This document shows, piece by piece, positions 1 through 5,891 of a stretch of DNA of 60,321 nt. Source of the DNA: a virus. The first letter of the stretch is position 1. Each line of letters opens with the position of its first letter. The notes under the pieces are model-generated. The model was not told the DNA's origin, did not search any database, and saw only the letters and a program-made list of their open reading frames with translations. The stretch covers positions 1 through 60,321 of IMG/VR virus record IMGVR_UViG_3300025154_001315; one strand, written 5' to 3'. Both the position numbers and the translations under genes were made by a program.

Positions 1-794
1 CAGCCTCGGTAGGTGCAAGTGGGCGCGTACTGGGAGGTGAACTCCTTGGCCTCCGTGCCGAGGGCTTCCAGCACCTTCACCCTGCTCGCCCTGCACTTGC
101 GTCCGACGAGGCTGCTGGTCCGCCTGGCATCGGCGGGGATGAGCAGCTTGAGCGTCGTGTGCTCGTGGCCGTGCAGGACGGACTTCCACGCGATGAACTC
201 CCCCTCTTGCGGAGGGAGCTGGAAGTGAGGCAGGCCGGCGCCGCTCAGGTCGGCGCTGCGCAGGTCGGCGCTGCGCAGGTTGGCGCTGCGCAGGTCGGCG
301 CTGCGCAGGTTGGCGCTCCTCAGGTTGGCGCCGCTCAGGTCGGCATCGCTCAGGTCGGCGCCGCTCAGGTCGGCGCTGCGCAGGTTGGCATCGCTCAGGT
401 TGGCGCTGCGCAGGTCGGCGCTGCGCAGGTTGGCGCTCCTCAGGTCGGCATCGCTCAGGTTGGCGTCGCTCAGGTTGGCGCTGCGCAGGTCGGCGCTGCG
501 CAGGTTGGCGCTGCGCAGGTTGGCGCTGCGCAGGTCGGCGCTGCGCAGGTTGGCATCGCTCAGGTCGGCATCGCTCAGGTCGGCGCCGCTCAGGTCGGCG
601 CCGCTCAGGTCGGCGCTGCGCAGGTTGGCGCTGCGCAGGTTGGCGCTCCTCAGGTTGGCGTCGCTCAGGTTGGCGCTGCGCAGGTCGGCGCTGCGCAGGT
701 TGGCGCTGCGCAGGTCGGCGCGCTTGCCGTCTTGATCTCCGCGCAGATACTTGGCGTGCAGCTCCAGCACTTCCTTCAGGTTGATGGGGTCCAT
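1..794 (-). CDS. Pentapeptide-repeat protein, N-terminal part (continues at 60195-60084)
   Basis: Start ATG at 794 has AGGAG about 10 nt upstream. The protein opens with MDPINLKEVLELHAKYLRGD, a leader common to phage pentapeptide proteins. About 32 tandem five-residue repeats of the type A(D/N)LRS follow between about 735 and 240, predicting a right-handed quadrilateral beta-helix. The DNA here is a 15-bp near-identical tandem array. After the repeats comes a globular domain of the DUF5758 type (IAWKSV, LIPADARR, GRKCRASRVKVLEALG). The frame is open to the window edge and joins the terminal fragment at the other end, giving about 299 residues in the circle. Pentapeptide proteins can mimic DNA and protect gyrase, but phage copies of this type have no proven role. 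The plus-strand frames across the array are artefacts of the repeat. Confidence 0.9.
   Translation of the reverse strand, partial: MDPINLKEVLELHAKYLRGDQDGKRADLRSANLRSADLRSANLSDANLRSANLRSANLRSADLSGADLSGADLSDADLSDANLRSADLRSANLRSANLRSADLRSANLSDANLSDADLRSANLRSADLRSANLSDANLRSADLSGADLSDADLSGANLRSANLRSADLRSANLRSADLRSADLSGAGLPHFQLPPQEGEFIAWKSVLHGHEHTTLKLLIPADARRTSSLVGRKCRASRVKVLEALGTEAKEFTSQYAPTCTYRG
7..132. repeat. Left copy of 126-bp terminal direct repeat
   Basis: These bases recur without a mismatch at 60196-60321. The first six bases of the window (1-6) do not match the bases preceding the right copy, so they look like an end artefact. The pentapeptide-repeat reading frame passes through both copies in the same frame. 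This fits a circular genome, or a circularly permuted one, cut by the assembler with an overlap. A short physical terminal repeat is the less likely alternative. Confidence 0.95.
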
Positions 795-896
795 GTACTC
801 AGCTCCTTGTGGGGTGGGGGTTACTCCGCCTTGCCAGGGCGCTTGGCATCGTCGTTCTCGGGCGCTTGTGGGGGCGCTATATAAAGGTAGGGCCGG
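795..896 (-). promoter_or_regulatory. Leader and possible promoter of the pentapeptide gene
   Basis: Read on the minus strand, this gap holds CTACCTTTATATAG. It resembles the GCTACCTTGTA element found at 2441, 38659 and 39946 and contains a TATATA stretch usable as a -10 box. It lies about 90 nt upstream of the pentapeptide ATG and directly after the stop of the 897-1151 gene. Assignment as a promoter is inference from recurrence and position. Confidence 0.4.
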
Positions 897-1151
897 CTAC
901 TCCACGTCGTCGTTCTCAGTCCTGCGGAAGGGCTTGCCGCGCCTGAGCGCCGTCTTGTCCACGGCGGCCATGATGTCGGGGAGGGACACCTTCTTCAGCC
1001 CCTGGTAGCAGAACGCGCGGATGAGGTTGGCGACGTTCATGCGGCGCTGCCTCTCGGGGTCCTTGGCGCTTCGGGCGCGGCACTTCGTGTTCAAGTCGTT
1101 AAGAGCTTTTCGCAGCTCTTCCGGTATCTTCAGGCTCTGAACCTGGTGCAT
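897..1151 (-). CDS. Small ribbon-helix-helix-like regulator A
   Basis: 84 residues. ATG at 1151 is preceded by GAGGAG at good spacing. A longer in-frame extension to 1397 lacks this and would cover the control region. The order is a short strand (QSLKIPEELRKAL), a basic linker (CRARSAKDPERQRR), a second helix pair (MNVANLIRAFCYQGLKKVS), then DIMAAVDKTALRRGKPFRRTE. The last block matches the 1607-1954 product (KKAIDKEGVRCGKRPFRRIQ), so the two divergently transcribed genes are paralogs. The strand-helix-helix pattern suggests a ribbon-helix-helix DNA-binding protein, but no family was recognised outright. A repressor role over the intervening operator-like pair is inferred from position. Confidence 0.7.
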   Translation of the reverse strand: MHQVQSLKIPEELRKALNDLNTKCRARSAKDPERQRRMNVANLIRAFCYQGLKKVSLPDIMAAVDKTALRRGKPFRRTENDDVE

Positions 1152-1606
1152 TTGCGTCGCTCCTCGGTTGGTTGTTGGCGGTAAGGTAGTGTTGCTAGTT
1201 GGGCAGCCTAGCGCCTGTTTGGCGGGTTGGCAAGCATCGTAGTGCGATTCATCTGACGAAGGGGCTTGGGACTCACGTTGCAGGACGTGTTTTGAGGGGG
1301 CGCGTAACGGGGCCTGCAACGGCGGTAGTAACGTCGCTCTTCGCACTACGATGGCGGCGGTTTTACCTATGGGGAGGGGGTAAAATCCAGGCTTCACCTC
1401 TATACTCTGTTACTACTGTTACAACTTCCTTATAGAAAGAGTAGTAAGGGGTGCTTAGAAGGTGTGGTAAGACTGGGTGCCAACTTGCCTATATGCGGTT
1501 TGGCCCGTGTAAACCTGAAGCAGTAACGGGGCTCGGCGGGCTTGCGTGGAGTGGTTAGTGGGGGTAGTATGGCGGGTGTTGGTTCCTCGCAAGTGCAGAG
1601 TAAGGA
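1152..1606. promoter_or_regulatory. Divergent control region between the RHH-like genes
   Basis: 455 bp without a credible gene separates two divergent paralogous regulators. It holds an exact 13-bp inverted pair, CATCGTAGTGCGA at 1235-1247 and its complement at 1341-1353, with the GTAGTGCG core seen elsewhere in intergenic DNA. The stretch 1380-1600 is the most AT-rich and T-run-rich of the left arm and could house promoters for both directions. No -10/-35 pair stands out enough to name. Confidence 0.55.
1235..1353. promoter_or_regulatory. Inverted operator pair (CATCGTAGTGCGA)
   Basis: Two exact 13-bp sites in opposite orientation are separated by 93 bp. Each contains ATCG and CGAT half-sites around TAGTG, giving weak internal dyad symmetry typical of sites bound by dimeric regulators. 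The spacing would allow DNA looping by a tetramer. Partner protein is unknown; the adjacent RHH-like proteins are the obvious candidates. Confidence 0.5.
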
Positions 1607-1954
1607 GTGAATGTGAAACGCACGATGGAGTTGCCGGACAAGGTTCATCAAGGAATCCTGGATTTGGCGGCCCGCCTCCGCATGGAGAACGGAGGCGCGG
1701 TCAAGTACAACCCCAGCAGCGTGACCAGGGTTGTTCTGGCGTTGGGCTTGGCCACTTTGTCGACGGAGGATGTGAAGAAGGCCATCGACAAGGAGGGAGT
1801 GCGGTGCGGCAAGCGCCCGTTCCGTCGAATCCAGACCGAGGAGGAAAAGAGCTACATCGTGGCGCGGATAACTCGCCTGAACTTGAAGCGCATGACCGCA
1901 GCAGAGGTTGACGAAGCGCTCAGAGCGTGGGACGCGCAGCGAGGCCGAAAGTGA
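1607..1954 (+). CDS. Small ribbon-helix-helix-like regulator B
   Basis: 115 residues. ATG at 1607 follows AAGGAG closely (GTAAGGAGTGA). The N-terminal segment KRTMELPDKVHQGILDLA resembles the KIPEELRKAL strand-helix start of the 897-1151 product. PSSVTRVVLALGLATLS corresponds to its second helix, and CGKRPFRRIQTEEE is the shared signature. It carries about 30 extra C-terminal residues (TRLNLKRMTAAEVDEALRAW). Its stop overlaps the GTG of the next gene (GTGA), so the two are translationally coupled. A DNA-binding regulatory role is inferred from the paralogy and the divergent arrangement. Confidence 0.7.
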   Translation: MNVKRTMELPDKVHQGILDLAARLRMENGGAVKYNPSSVTRVVLALGLATLSTEDVKKAIDKEGVRCGKRPFRRIQTEEEKSYIVARITRLNLKRMTAAEVDEALRAWDAQRGRK

Positions 1955-2136
1955 CCGGACTTCTTTCTAGACTCTTTTCAATTCACGACGTGGTCTACAG
2001 GCTCAACCGCAGGGACGACACGCCGCGCAAGCGCATCAACATCACACAGGTCTTGGTGGTGTACCTGAAGCTGGGTATCCCGCGCGTGTCCGACGACGAG
2101 CTGATGGCCGGGATCAAGGACCACTACGGACCATGA
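1951..2136 (+). CDS. Small ribbon-helix-helix-like regulator C
   Basis: 61 residues from GTG at 1951, which overlaps the upstream stop by GTGA and has GAGG a few bases before it. A longer reading from GTG 1927 would overlap the previous gene further. The core KRINITQVLVVYLKLG followed by VSDDELMAGIKD aligns with RRMNVANLIRAFCYQG...LPDIMAAV in regulator A and SSVTRVVLALG...TEDVKKAI in regulator B. It is therefore a third, shortened member of the same set. It lacks the GK.PFRR tail. Possibly it forms heterodimers with the others; that is inference. Confidence 0.6.
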   Translation: MTGLLSRLFSIHDVVYRLNRRDDTPRKRINITQVLVVYLKLGIPRVSDDELMAGIKDHYGP

Positions 2137-2149
2137 CCTGACAACTTCG

Positions 2150-2188
2150 AACCGGGCCCGTGGAGCGACGGGCCCGGTTTCGTTTCTG
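2150..2188 (+). terminator. Rho-independent terminator after the RHH-like operon
   Basis: Perfect 12-bp stem AACCGGGCCCGT / ACGGGCCCGGTT with a 6-nt loop, followed by TCGTTTCTG. It lies 14 bp after the stop of the 1951-2136 gene. Confidence 0.75.
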
Positions 2189-2419
2189 ACAGCCCGTTCA
2201 GATCAGCCCCTCCCGTTGGTTGCGAATTCGTAAGTTGACAGCTCCCTCGCGCCGTCGCTGTGGGAAAGTGCCGAATTCGTTTGCGGCGGGGTGGGGCTCA
2301 GCTCATGAAGCGAGTCGCAGCGCGCTACCATTACATAGCTGCCCGGCGGCCGGTGTGATCTCCCTCCGCTAGATTCTTGATCAAGTCGGGCTTGATGGGC
2401 CGGAGCAGGCAGCCGGGCA
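2189..2419. promoter_or_regulatory. Gene-free spacer with repeat motifs
   Basis: No convincing ORF. GAATTCGT occurs at 2224 and 2273 and TTGACAG at 2235. The same two words recur in the repeat-dense region at 4.5-5.07 kb. GCTACCATTACATAG at 2324 resembles CACTACCATTAGCAAG at 5162. These shared words suggest common cis-acting sites. Confidence 0.4.
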
Positions 2420-2457
2420 CTTGTAATCGTAGTGCGGCGTGCTACCTTGTAGGTGCA
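2420..2457 (+). promoter_or_regulatory. Putative early promoter/operator, plus-strand copy
   Basis: A 38-bp stretch that matches the reverse complement of 39931-39967 at all but one position, in both cases just upstream of the first gene of an operon. It contains TTGTAA (possible -35), the GTAGTGCG core, and GCTACCTTGTAG (TACCTT possible -10, spacer 16). The near-perfect conservation between two distant, oppositely oriented operon starts is the main evidence. Confidence 0.65.
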
Positions 2458-2483
2458 AGGCAGCGCACACAAGGAGGCCAAAC

Positions 2484-2723
2484 GTGAAGGACCAACGCCG
2501 TGAAGTGCCCCTGGCAGTGATGATTAAGATGGCCCAGCACTACCGGGACTGCCACACCGTCGGGCACCGGGGCTGCGCCCGATGCACCCCCGCCAAGTGC
2601 CCCCACTGCCAAGCGGAAGGCCGTGAGGAGTACGCGCGGCAGGCCAAGGTGCTGGACCGGGCGGCCAACGCCTTCTTGGCCGCGCACGGCTTCAACCCCT
2701 ACAACGTGACGAAGGGAGGGTAG
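2484..2723 (+). CDS. Small Cys/His-rich protein, putative zinc finger
   Basis: 79 residues from GTG 2484, with AAGGAGG 6-7 nt upstream. An upstream ATG at 2439 falls inside the conserved promoter element and is rejected. HYRDCHTVGHRGCARCTPAKCPHC places His/Cys residues in C-x2-C and C-x4-C spacings that would bind zinc, followed by an alkaline helix (EEYARQAKVLDRAANAFLA). First gene of a plus-strand cluster of small proteins, probably early. No family recognised. Confidence 0.75.
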   Translation: MKDQRREVPLAVMIKMAQHYRDCHTVGHRGCARCTPAKCPHCQAEGREEYARQAKVLDRAANAFLAAHGFNPYNVTKGG

Positions 2724-2724
2724 G

Positions 2725-2963
2725 ATGAAGACCAAGCTGGGCTACCTGGGCAACTTCACCTTCAAGCACCCGAACGAGGGCCCCGACAACTACGCGCCGC
2801 GCTGCCCCTACTGCAAGGCGGAGCTCGACGTCCTCACCGATGAGGAGTACAAGAACAAGGTTTCACGCACATCAACTGCCACTGCCCCACCGTCGGCGAC
2901 CACGGCCACGCGGACCACTGCCCCGTCACCATCCTGTCCAAGAAGCTGAGCGAGGAGGAGTGA
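2725..2963 (+). pseudogene. Zinc-ribbon-like small protein with a -1 frameshift
   Basis: ATG at 2725 sits just behind the previous stop with AGGGTAGG upstream. Residues MKTKLGYLGNFTFKHPNEGP and RCPYCKAELDVL look coding. After codon ~48 (AAG GTT TCA, near 2861-2870) this frame turns into Thr/Pro/Ser low complexity. The -1 frame then reads FTHINCHCPTVGDHGHADHC and PVTILSKKLSEEE to TGA at 2961. That tail resembles the C-terminus of the 3835-4125 product (CTCRKYNDHTTDCPVSTFS), and its end supplies GAGGAGGAG for the next gene. So the true gene spans both frames. A base error, a real mutation or programmed -1 shifting would all explain it. Confidence 0.65.
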
Positions 2964-2965
2964 AC

Positions 2966-3310
2966 ATGAGGACCGGTATCAAGTGGGACGATGTGAAGCA
3001 GTGGATGCAGAGCGAGAAGTTTGAGGAGGAAGAGGACGGCAGCTTCCGCCGCGTCTACTTGGGCACCGTCTTCACGCTGTCGCCGTCCGGCAAGTTCTAC
3101 ATGCCGTGGGCGCGCAGCAACGTCACCGAGGAGGAGGCCGCGAAGGACGAAGAGTTCTACGATGCGCTGCATGAAGAGGCCGAAGAGCACGGCTACTTCA
3201 TCCAGTCCGGCGAAGGCGACCCGTGCGACATCTTTGTCACCGAAGCGAAGGAGGACGAGAAGCCGCCTGACAGCATCGTGCAGCCGGATCGCTGCCGGCA
3301 GGACGACTGA
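2966..3310 (+). CDS. Conserved-looking hypothetical acidic protein
   Basis: 114 residues. ATG at 2966 is chosen because GAGGAGGAG lies directly upstream; a longer frame back to 2840 is out-of-frame overlap with the previous gene. MRTGIKWDDVKQWMQSEKF is followed by a run of Glu, then a beta-rich middle (RVYLGTVFTLSPSGKFYMPW) and an acidic tail. Stop overlaps the next ATG (TGATG). No family recognised; early-cluster position suggests a host-takeover or accessory role, without direct evidence. Confidence 0.7.
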   Translation: MRTGIKWDDVKQWMQSEKFEEEEDGSFRRVYLGTVFTLSPSGKFYMPWARSNVTEEEAAKDEEFYDALHEEAEEHGYFIQSGEGDPCDIFVTEAKEDEKPPDSIVQPDRCRQDD

Positions 3311-3750
3311 TGTCCGCCTCCCACTGGTCCAAGATGGGGCTGCCCACCCCCACGAAGGAGCCGAAGCCCATGAAGCTGATCGACCACATGAAGAGCATGG
3401 AAGCTGAGTACCGGGAGTTCCTCTCCAAGATGATACGAGCCAAGACCGAGCAGTTCAACAAGACGATCGAGGTCGCCAAGAACGTGCGCCCCATCCGGCG
3501 CGCCGCGCAGAAGCACGACCTGCGCTACTTCTGGGGCGACCAGCTCTGGTGCCAGGATGTCAGCATCATGTCCTGGGATGAGTTCGTGGATGACGAGGCC
3601 TTCAAGTTCGCCGATGATCCGATGAACGAGGTCAACGCGAAGCAGCCGGAGGACGACGAGTGCGCGGAGTGGCTGAACACCGTGTTCGATTCCGTCTACC
3701 GCAGCCTCGCCGACGAGTTGAAGCTGCCGCTGGATGTCCTGGAGAGCTAG
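3310..3750 (+). CDS. Hypothetical early-cluster protein
   Basis: 146 residues, translationally coupled to the gene before it (ATG inside the TGATG junction). A long amphipathic helical section (MKLIDHMKSMEAEYREFLSK, then KTEQFNKTIEVAKNVRPIRR) is followed by an aromatic segment (DLRYFWGDQLWCQDV) and a Glu/Asp-rich C-terminus. No catalytic motif or membrane segment seen. Not recognised. Confidence 0.7.
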   Translation: MSASHWSKMGLPTPTKEPKPMKLIDHMKSMEAEYREFLSKMIRAKTEQFNKTIEVAKNVRPIRRAAQKHDLRYFWGDQLWCQDVSIMSWDEFVDDEAFKFADDPMNEVNAKQPEDDECAEWLNTVFDSVYRSLADELKLPLDVLES

Positions 3751-3834
3751 GCCCAAGCCACTTGCAATCACCACCCGGCACACTACTATTAAGGTGCGGT
3801 AACGGCGCCGCCAAGAACGCACAAGGGGCACAAC
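3751..3834 (+). promoter_or_regulatory. Short spacer with possible promoter
   Basis: 84 bp between genes. TTGCAA at about 3763 and TATTAAG at about 3787 are plausible -35 and -10 elements. The start of the next gene is preceded by AAGGGGCACAAC. Weak evidence only. Confidence 0.3.
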
Positions 3835-4125
3835 ATGGCGTTTGACTTTGCGGTGGGGCAGCGGGTAATTGTCATACAGGTAAGCCTGGGCGATACGGAC
3901 TGCGACCACCCGGAAGCGCGTGGTGTGATTACGCGCCTGGACCCCAGGGGCAGCTACAGCGGTTCAGGTGAGCTGGAGCTCCACATCAAGGCCGATGACG
4001 GAAACCCCACTGTGGAGCCGGCCGACTGGTGCATCCCCGAAGTTGCCTGCACCTGCCGCAAGTACAACGATCACACCACCGACTGCCCCGTGTCCACCTT
4101 CAGCACCGCCGCCCACTACCGCTAG
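3835..4125 (+). CDS. Small beta-rich protein with C-terminal Cys/His cluster
   Basis: 96 residues. The N-terminal half (VGQRVIVIQVSLGD, ARGVITRLDPRG, ELELHIKADDG) reads like a small beta barrel. The end, ACTCRKYNDHTTDCPVSTFS, has C-x-C-x(n)-H-x3-C spacing shared with the frameshifted 2725-2963 product, so the two genes belong to one family of putative metal-binding tails. The next gene begins 10 nt after the stop with AGGAGG embedded in the junction. Confidence 0.75.
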   Translation: MAFDFAVGQRVIVIQVSLGDTDCDHPEARGVITRLDPRGSYSGSGELELHIKADDGNPTVEPADWCIPEVACTCRKYNDHTTDCPVSTFSTAAHYR

Positions 4126-4135
4126 GAGGCAAGCA

Positions 4136-4465
4136 ATGATTACCGCCAAGACCAACAAGACGGAAGCGCAGTACACCATCGGCTACATCAAGGAAGCAAT
4201 ACAAGACATGAAGCCTGAGGGCTACAAGCAGACCGATGTGGATGGCGCGCTGGCTAAGCTGGCGGCGGTCAAAGGCGACGAGACGGTTAGCTTCACACGA
4301 TGGGAAGCGGACATCGTATGGTGGTGTCTCTACCACATGCTGGATGCCAGCAACGAAATCCTCTGCAATTCGTTGGAGGGGCAGCTCTCCGAGGGGCTGG
4401 CCCCCTACCGCGGACACACCGACGTCTGCCCGACCTGTGGGCAGCTCACCAACACCAAGTCCTAG
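4136..4465 (+). CDS. Hypothetical protein with C-terminal CxxC pair
   Basis: 109 residues. ATG 4136 follows TAGGAGGCAAGCA; the longer frame from 3968 overlaps the previous gene and is rejected. Mostly helical (IGYIKEAIQDMKPEGY, VDGALAKLAAVKG, RWEADIVWWCLYHMLD) and ends VCPTCGQLTNTKS, a half zinc ribbon. Last gene before a strong terminator, closing the early plus-strand cluster. Function unknown. Confidence 0.75.
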   Translation: MITAKTNKTEAQYTIGYIKEAIQDMKPEGYKQTDVDGALAKLAAVKGDETVSFTRWEADIVWWCLYHMLDASNEILCNSLEGQLSEGLAPYRGHTDVCPTCGQLTNTKS

Positions 4466-4486
4466 CGCCCGGCCGACGCTAGGACT

Positions 4487-4521
4487 GCCCCGCCCGCTAG
4501 CACAGGGGCGGGGCTTTTCTT
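4487..4521 (+). terminator. Rho-independent terminator closing the early cluster
   Basis: GCCCCGCCC and GGGCGGGGC form a 9-bp stem with a 10-nt loop, followed by TTTTCTTT. It starts 21 bp after the stop of the 4136-4465 gene. Confidence 0.85.
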
Positions 4522-4528
4522 TGCTCGC

Positions 4529-4556
4529 GTAGCACGATTCTTGACAATCGTGCTAC
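4529..4556. promoter_or_regulatory. Perfect 11-bp inverted repeat with TTGACA loop
   Basis: GTAGCACGATT / AATCGTGCTAC arms around CTTGAC. The arms resemble the recurring (G)TAGTGCGATT operator word. No T-run follows, so it is a better operator or origin dyad than a terminator. Confidence 0.6.
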
Positions 4557-4587
4557 TCCAGTCATTAAGCAGATTCGTCGAGTTTGC

Positions 4588-4606
4588 GTGTAAAGTTCCT
4601 TTACAC
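4588..4606. promoter_or_regulatory. Perfect 8-bp dyad GTGTAAAG/CTTTACAC
   Basis: Arms GTGTAAAG and CTTTACAC are separated by TTC. It resembles the second tight dyad at 5098-5114 (GTGCGTA/TACGCAC, also a 3-nt spacer), suggesting both are protein-binding sites flanking the repeat region. Confidence 0.5.
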
Positions 4607-5097
4607 TGATCCTAAAGCCCGATCGACGATCCGCCACCCGAGCTCGACGTATCGATCATACGAGTGAACGAGGTACGACGATCAATCCTCGTCCATCCAA
4701 GAGCGAAGTGCGAAGAGCCGAGTCCCATCTCCCTCCGCCAGAGCTCGAAGTGTCCGGGAAACACGAACTTGACAGTCAGATCCTGAGTTCTTGGACTCCA
4801 AGATCTGAATTCGTCATTTCCTCATACGATCGCGGACGAGTTTGACAGTCTGAGAGCGTAGATCTACATTCCCAGGTCCGAATTCGTCGTTTCCTCGACT
4901 GATCGTAGATCTTGGCTCGTGGTTCGAGGATCTTGGGACCTGGGAGCGGAGATCTTGGCTCTTGGTTGGCGGGATCTCAGTTCTCGGGTCGTCGAATCTG
5001 AAGATCCGGGAAAGTTGACAGCCGGATGCGATAAGATCTAAGATCTAAGTTCCAAATTCGTCAGAATCGGGGGTGCGTAATGTAGTGCGCGGGGTGG

Positions 5098-5114
5098 GTG
5101 CGTACTTTACGCAC
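5098..5114. promoter_or_regulatory. Perfect dyad GTGCGTA-CTT-TACGCAC in island leader
   Basis: Seven-bp arms with a 3-nt centre, flanked by GTAGTGCG at 5082 and GTAGTGTG at 5120 and followed by the inverted CGCACTAC at 5160. This clustering of operator-like words 150-220 bp before the first ORF of the island suggests its control region. Confidence 0.5.
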
Positions 5115-5311
5115 CTAAAGTAGTGTGTAAGCAAGGTGTGTGCTAGGCTGCTTTGCCCGCGCACTACCATTAGCAAGCGGCCCGTGGGGCAGGGTGCTTG
5201 GCACTTGGCACCCCGGCTGCACTACAGCCCGGCAACGTTGCAGCAACGCGCCCCGGCCTAGGGGCGTGCCACCCCACTTGCAGTTAACCCGTACCATACA
5301 AAGGTAACAAC

Positions 5312-5833
5312 ATGGCCAAGCACACCACCACCACCACCACCACCACTGGCAAGGGCAAGCGCGTGCCCGTGCCCAACGCCAAGCCCCAGGCGCCCGCCAA
5401 GCAGGCCCCGGCCGCCGCGCCCGTGGCCCCGGCCAGCCCCAGCACGGCCGCCGCGCTGGGCAACGCGCCCCTGGGGCAGCCGCCCGCCAGCGTGGCCCCG
5501 CAGGCCAGCCCCGCCCCCCGGTACTTGGCGCTGGCGGGCGTGGCGGCCCTGGCCGGGGACGTGGCCCTGGCCGTGTTGTACAGCGGGGGCAACCCCAAGC
5601 GCGGCAACCCCAAGCCCGGCCAGCCCCGCAGCGCCAGCCAACAGGCGTGGTTGCTGTACGCCGGGTGCGCCACCGTGGGCGCCTACCGCGCGGCCGTGCA
5701 GGCGTACGTGGCCAGCGGCGCCATGCCCTTGCTGGGCCACTGCACCAACGCCAACGCCAACTTGGCGTGGGACGCGGCCCACGGGCTGGTTGCCCTGGGC
5801 GGCGCGGCCCCCCGCACCCTGCCCAGCAAGTAG
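5312..5833 (+). CDS. Ala/Pro-rich protein encoded without GA/TC
   Basis: 173 residues. ATG 5312 has only AAAGG upstream, a Shine-Dalgarno that avoids GA. An eight-Thr run and a basic Ala/Pro-rich linker (residues 5-70) precede a more ordered half (YLALAGVAALAGDVALAVLY, QQAWLLYAGCATVGAYRAAV, WDAAHGLVALGG). It has no Glu, Ile or Phe and just two Asp, the codons that would need GA or TC. Ser is only AGC and Leu only CTG or TTG. Stop is TAG. Conserved helices with Trp/Tyr suggest a real protein shaped by the DNA constraint. Function unknown. Confidence 0.6.
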   Translation: MAKHTTTTTTTTGKGKRVPVPNAKPQAPAKQAPAAAPVAPASPSTAAALGNAPLGQPPASVAPQASPAPRYLALAGVAALAGDVALAVLYSGGNPKRGNPKPGQPRSASQQAWLLYAGCATVGAYRAAVQAYVASGAMPLLGHCTNANANLAWDAAHGLVALGGAAPRTLPSK

Positions 5834-5848
5834 CGGTTAACCCCTAGT

Positions 5849-5880
5849 GCGCCCCGGCCAACACTGGCCGGGGCGCTTTG
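5849..5880 (+). terminator. Strong terminator between the two island ORFs
   Basis: Perfect 12-bp stem GCGCCCCGGCCA / TGGCCGGGGCGC with loop ACAC, followed by TTTG. Located 16 bp after the stop of the 5312-5833 ORF. Confidence 0.8.
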
Positions 5881-5891
5881 TTAGGTACCCC

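Larger units (their letters stand above)
4522..5068. repeat. Gene-free, GA/TC-dense repeat region (possible origin)
   Basis: No ORF of coding character in 550 bp. TTGACAG or TTGACA recurs at 4541, 4770, 4842 and 5015. GAATTCGTC or a one-base variant recurs at 4572, 4807, 4880 and 5054. AGATCT/GATC words are crowded at 4800-5050, including the palindrome GTAGATCTAC at 4858 and a direct repeat of AAGATCT at 5033-5049. Small perfect dyads lie at 4529-4556 and 4588-4606. GA and TC dinucleotides run at roughly twice the expected rate by eye. Iteron-like repeats plus dyads fit a replication origin or packaging site. The function is not shown by sequence alone. Confidence 0.5.

Noticed and set aside
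7-132. True physical terminal repeats of a linear genome
   Set aside because: The short length and the unmatched six bases at the left edge fit an assembler overlap better; read-end data would be needed to claim otherwise.
237-735. CRISPR array
   Set aside because: 15-bp units without spacers translate as pentapeptide repeats.
159-884. A 241-residue plus-strand frame of AAQVG repeats
   Set aside because: It is the shadow of the minus-strand pentapeptide array. The minus frame has a proper leader, ribosome site and known C-terminal domain.
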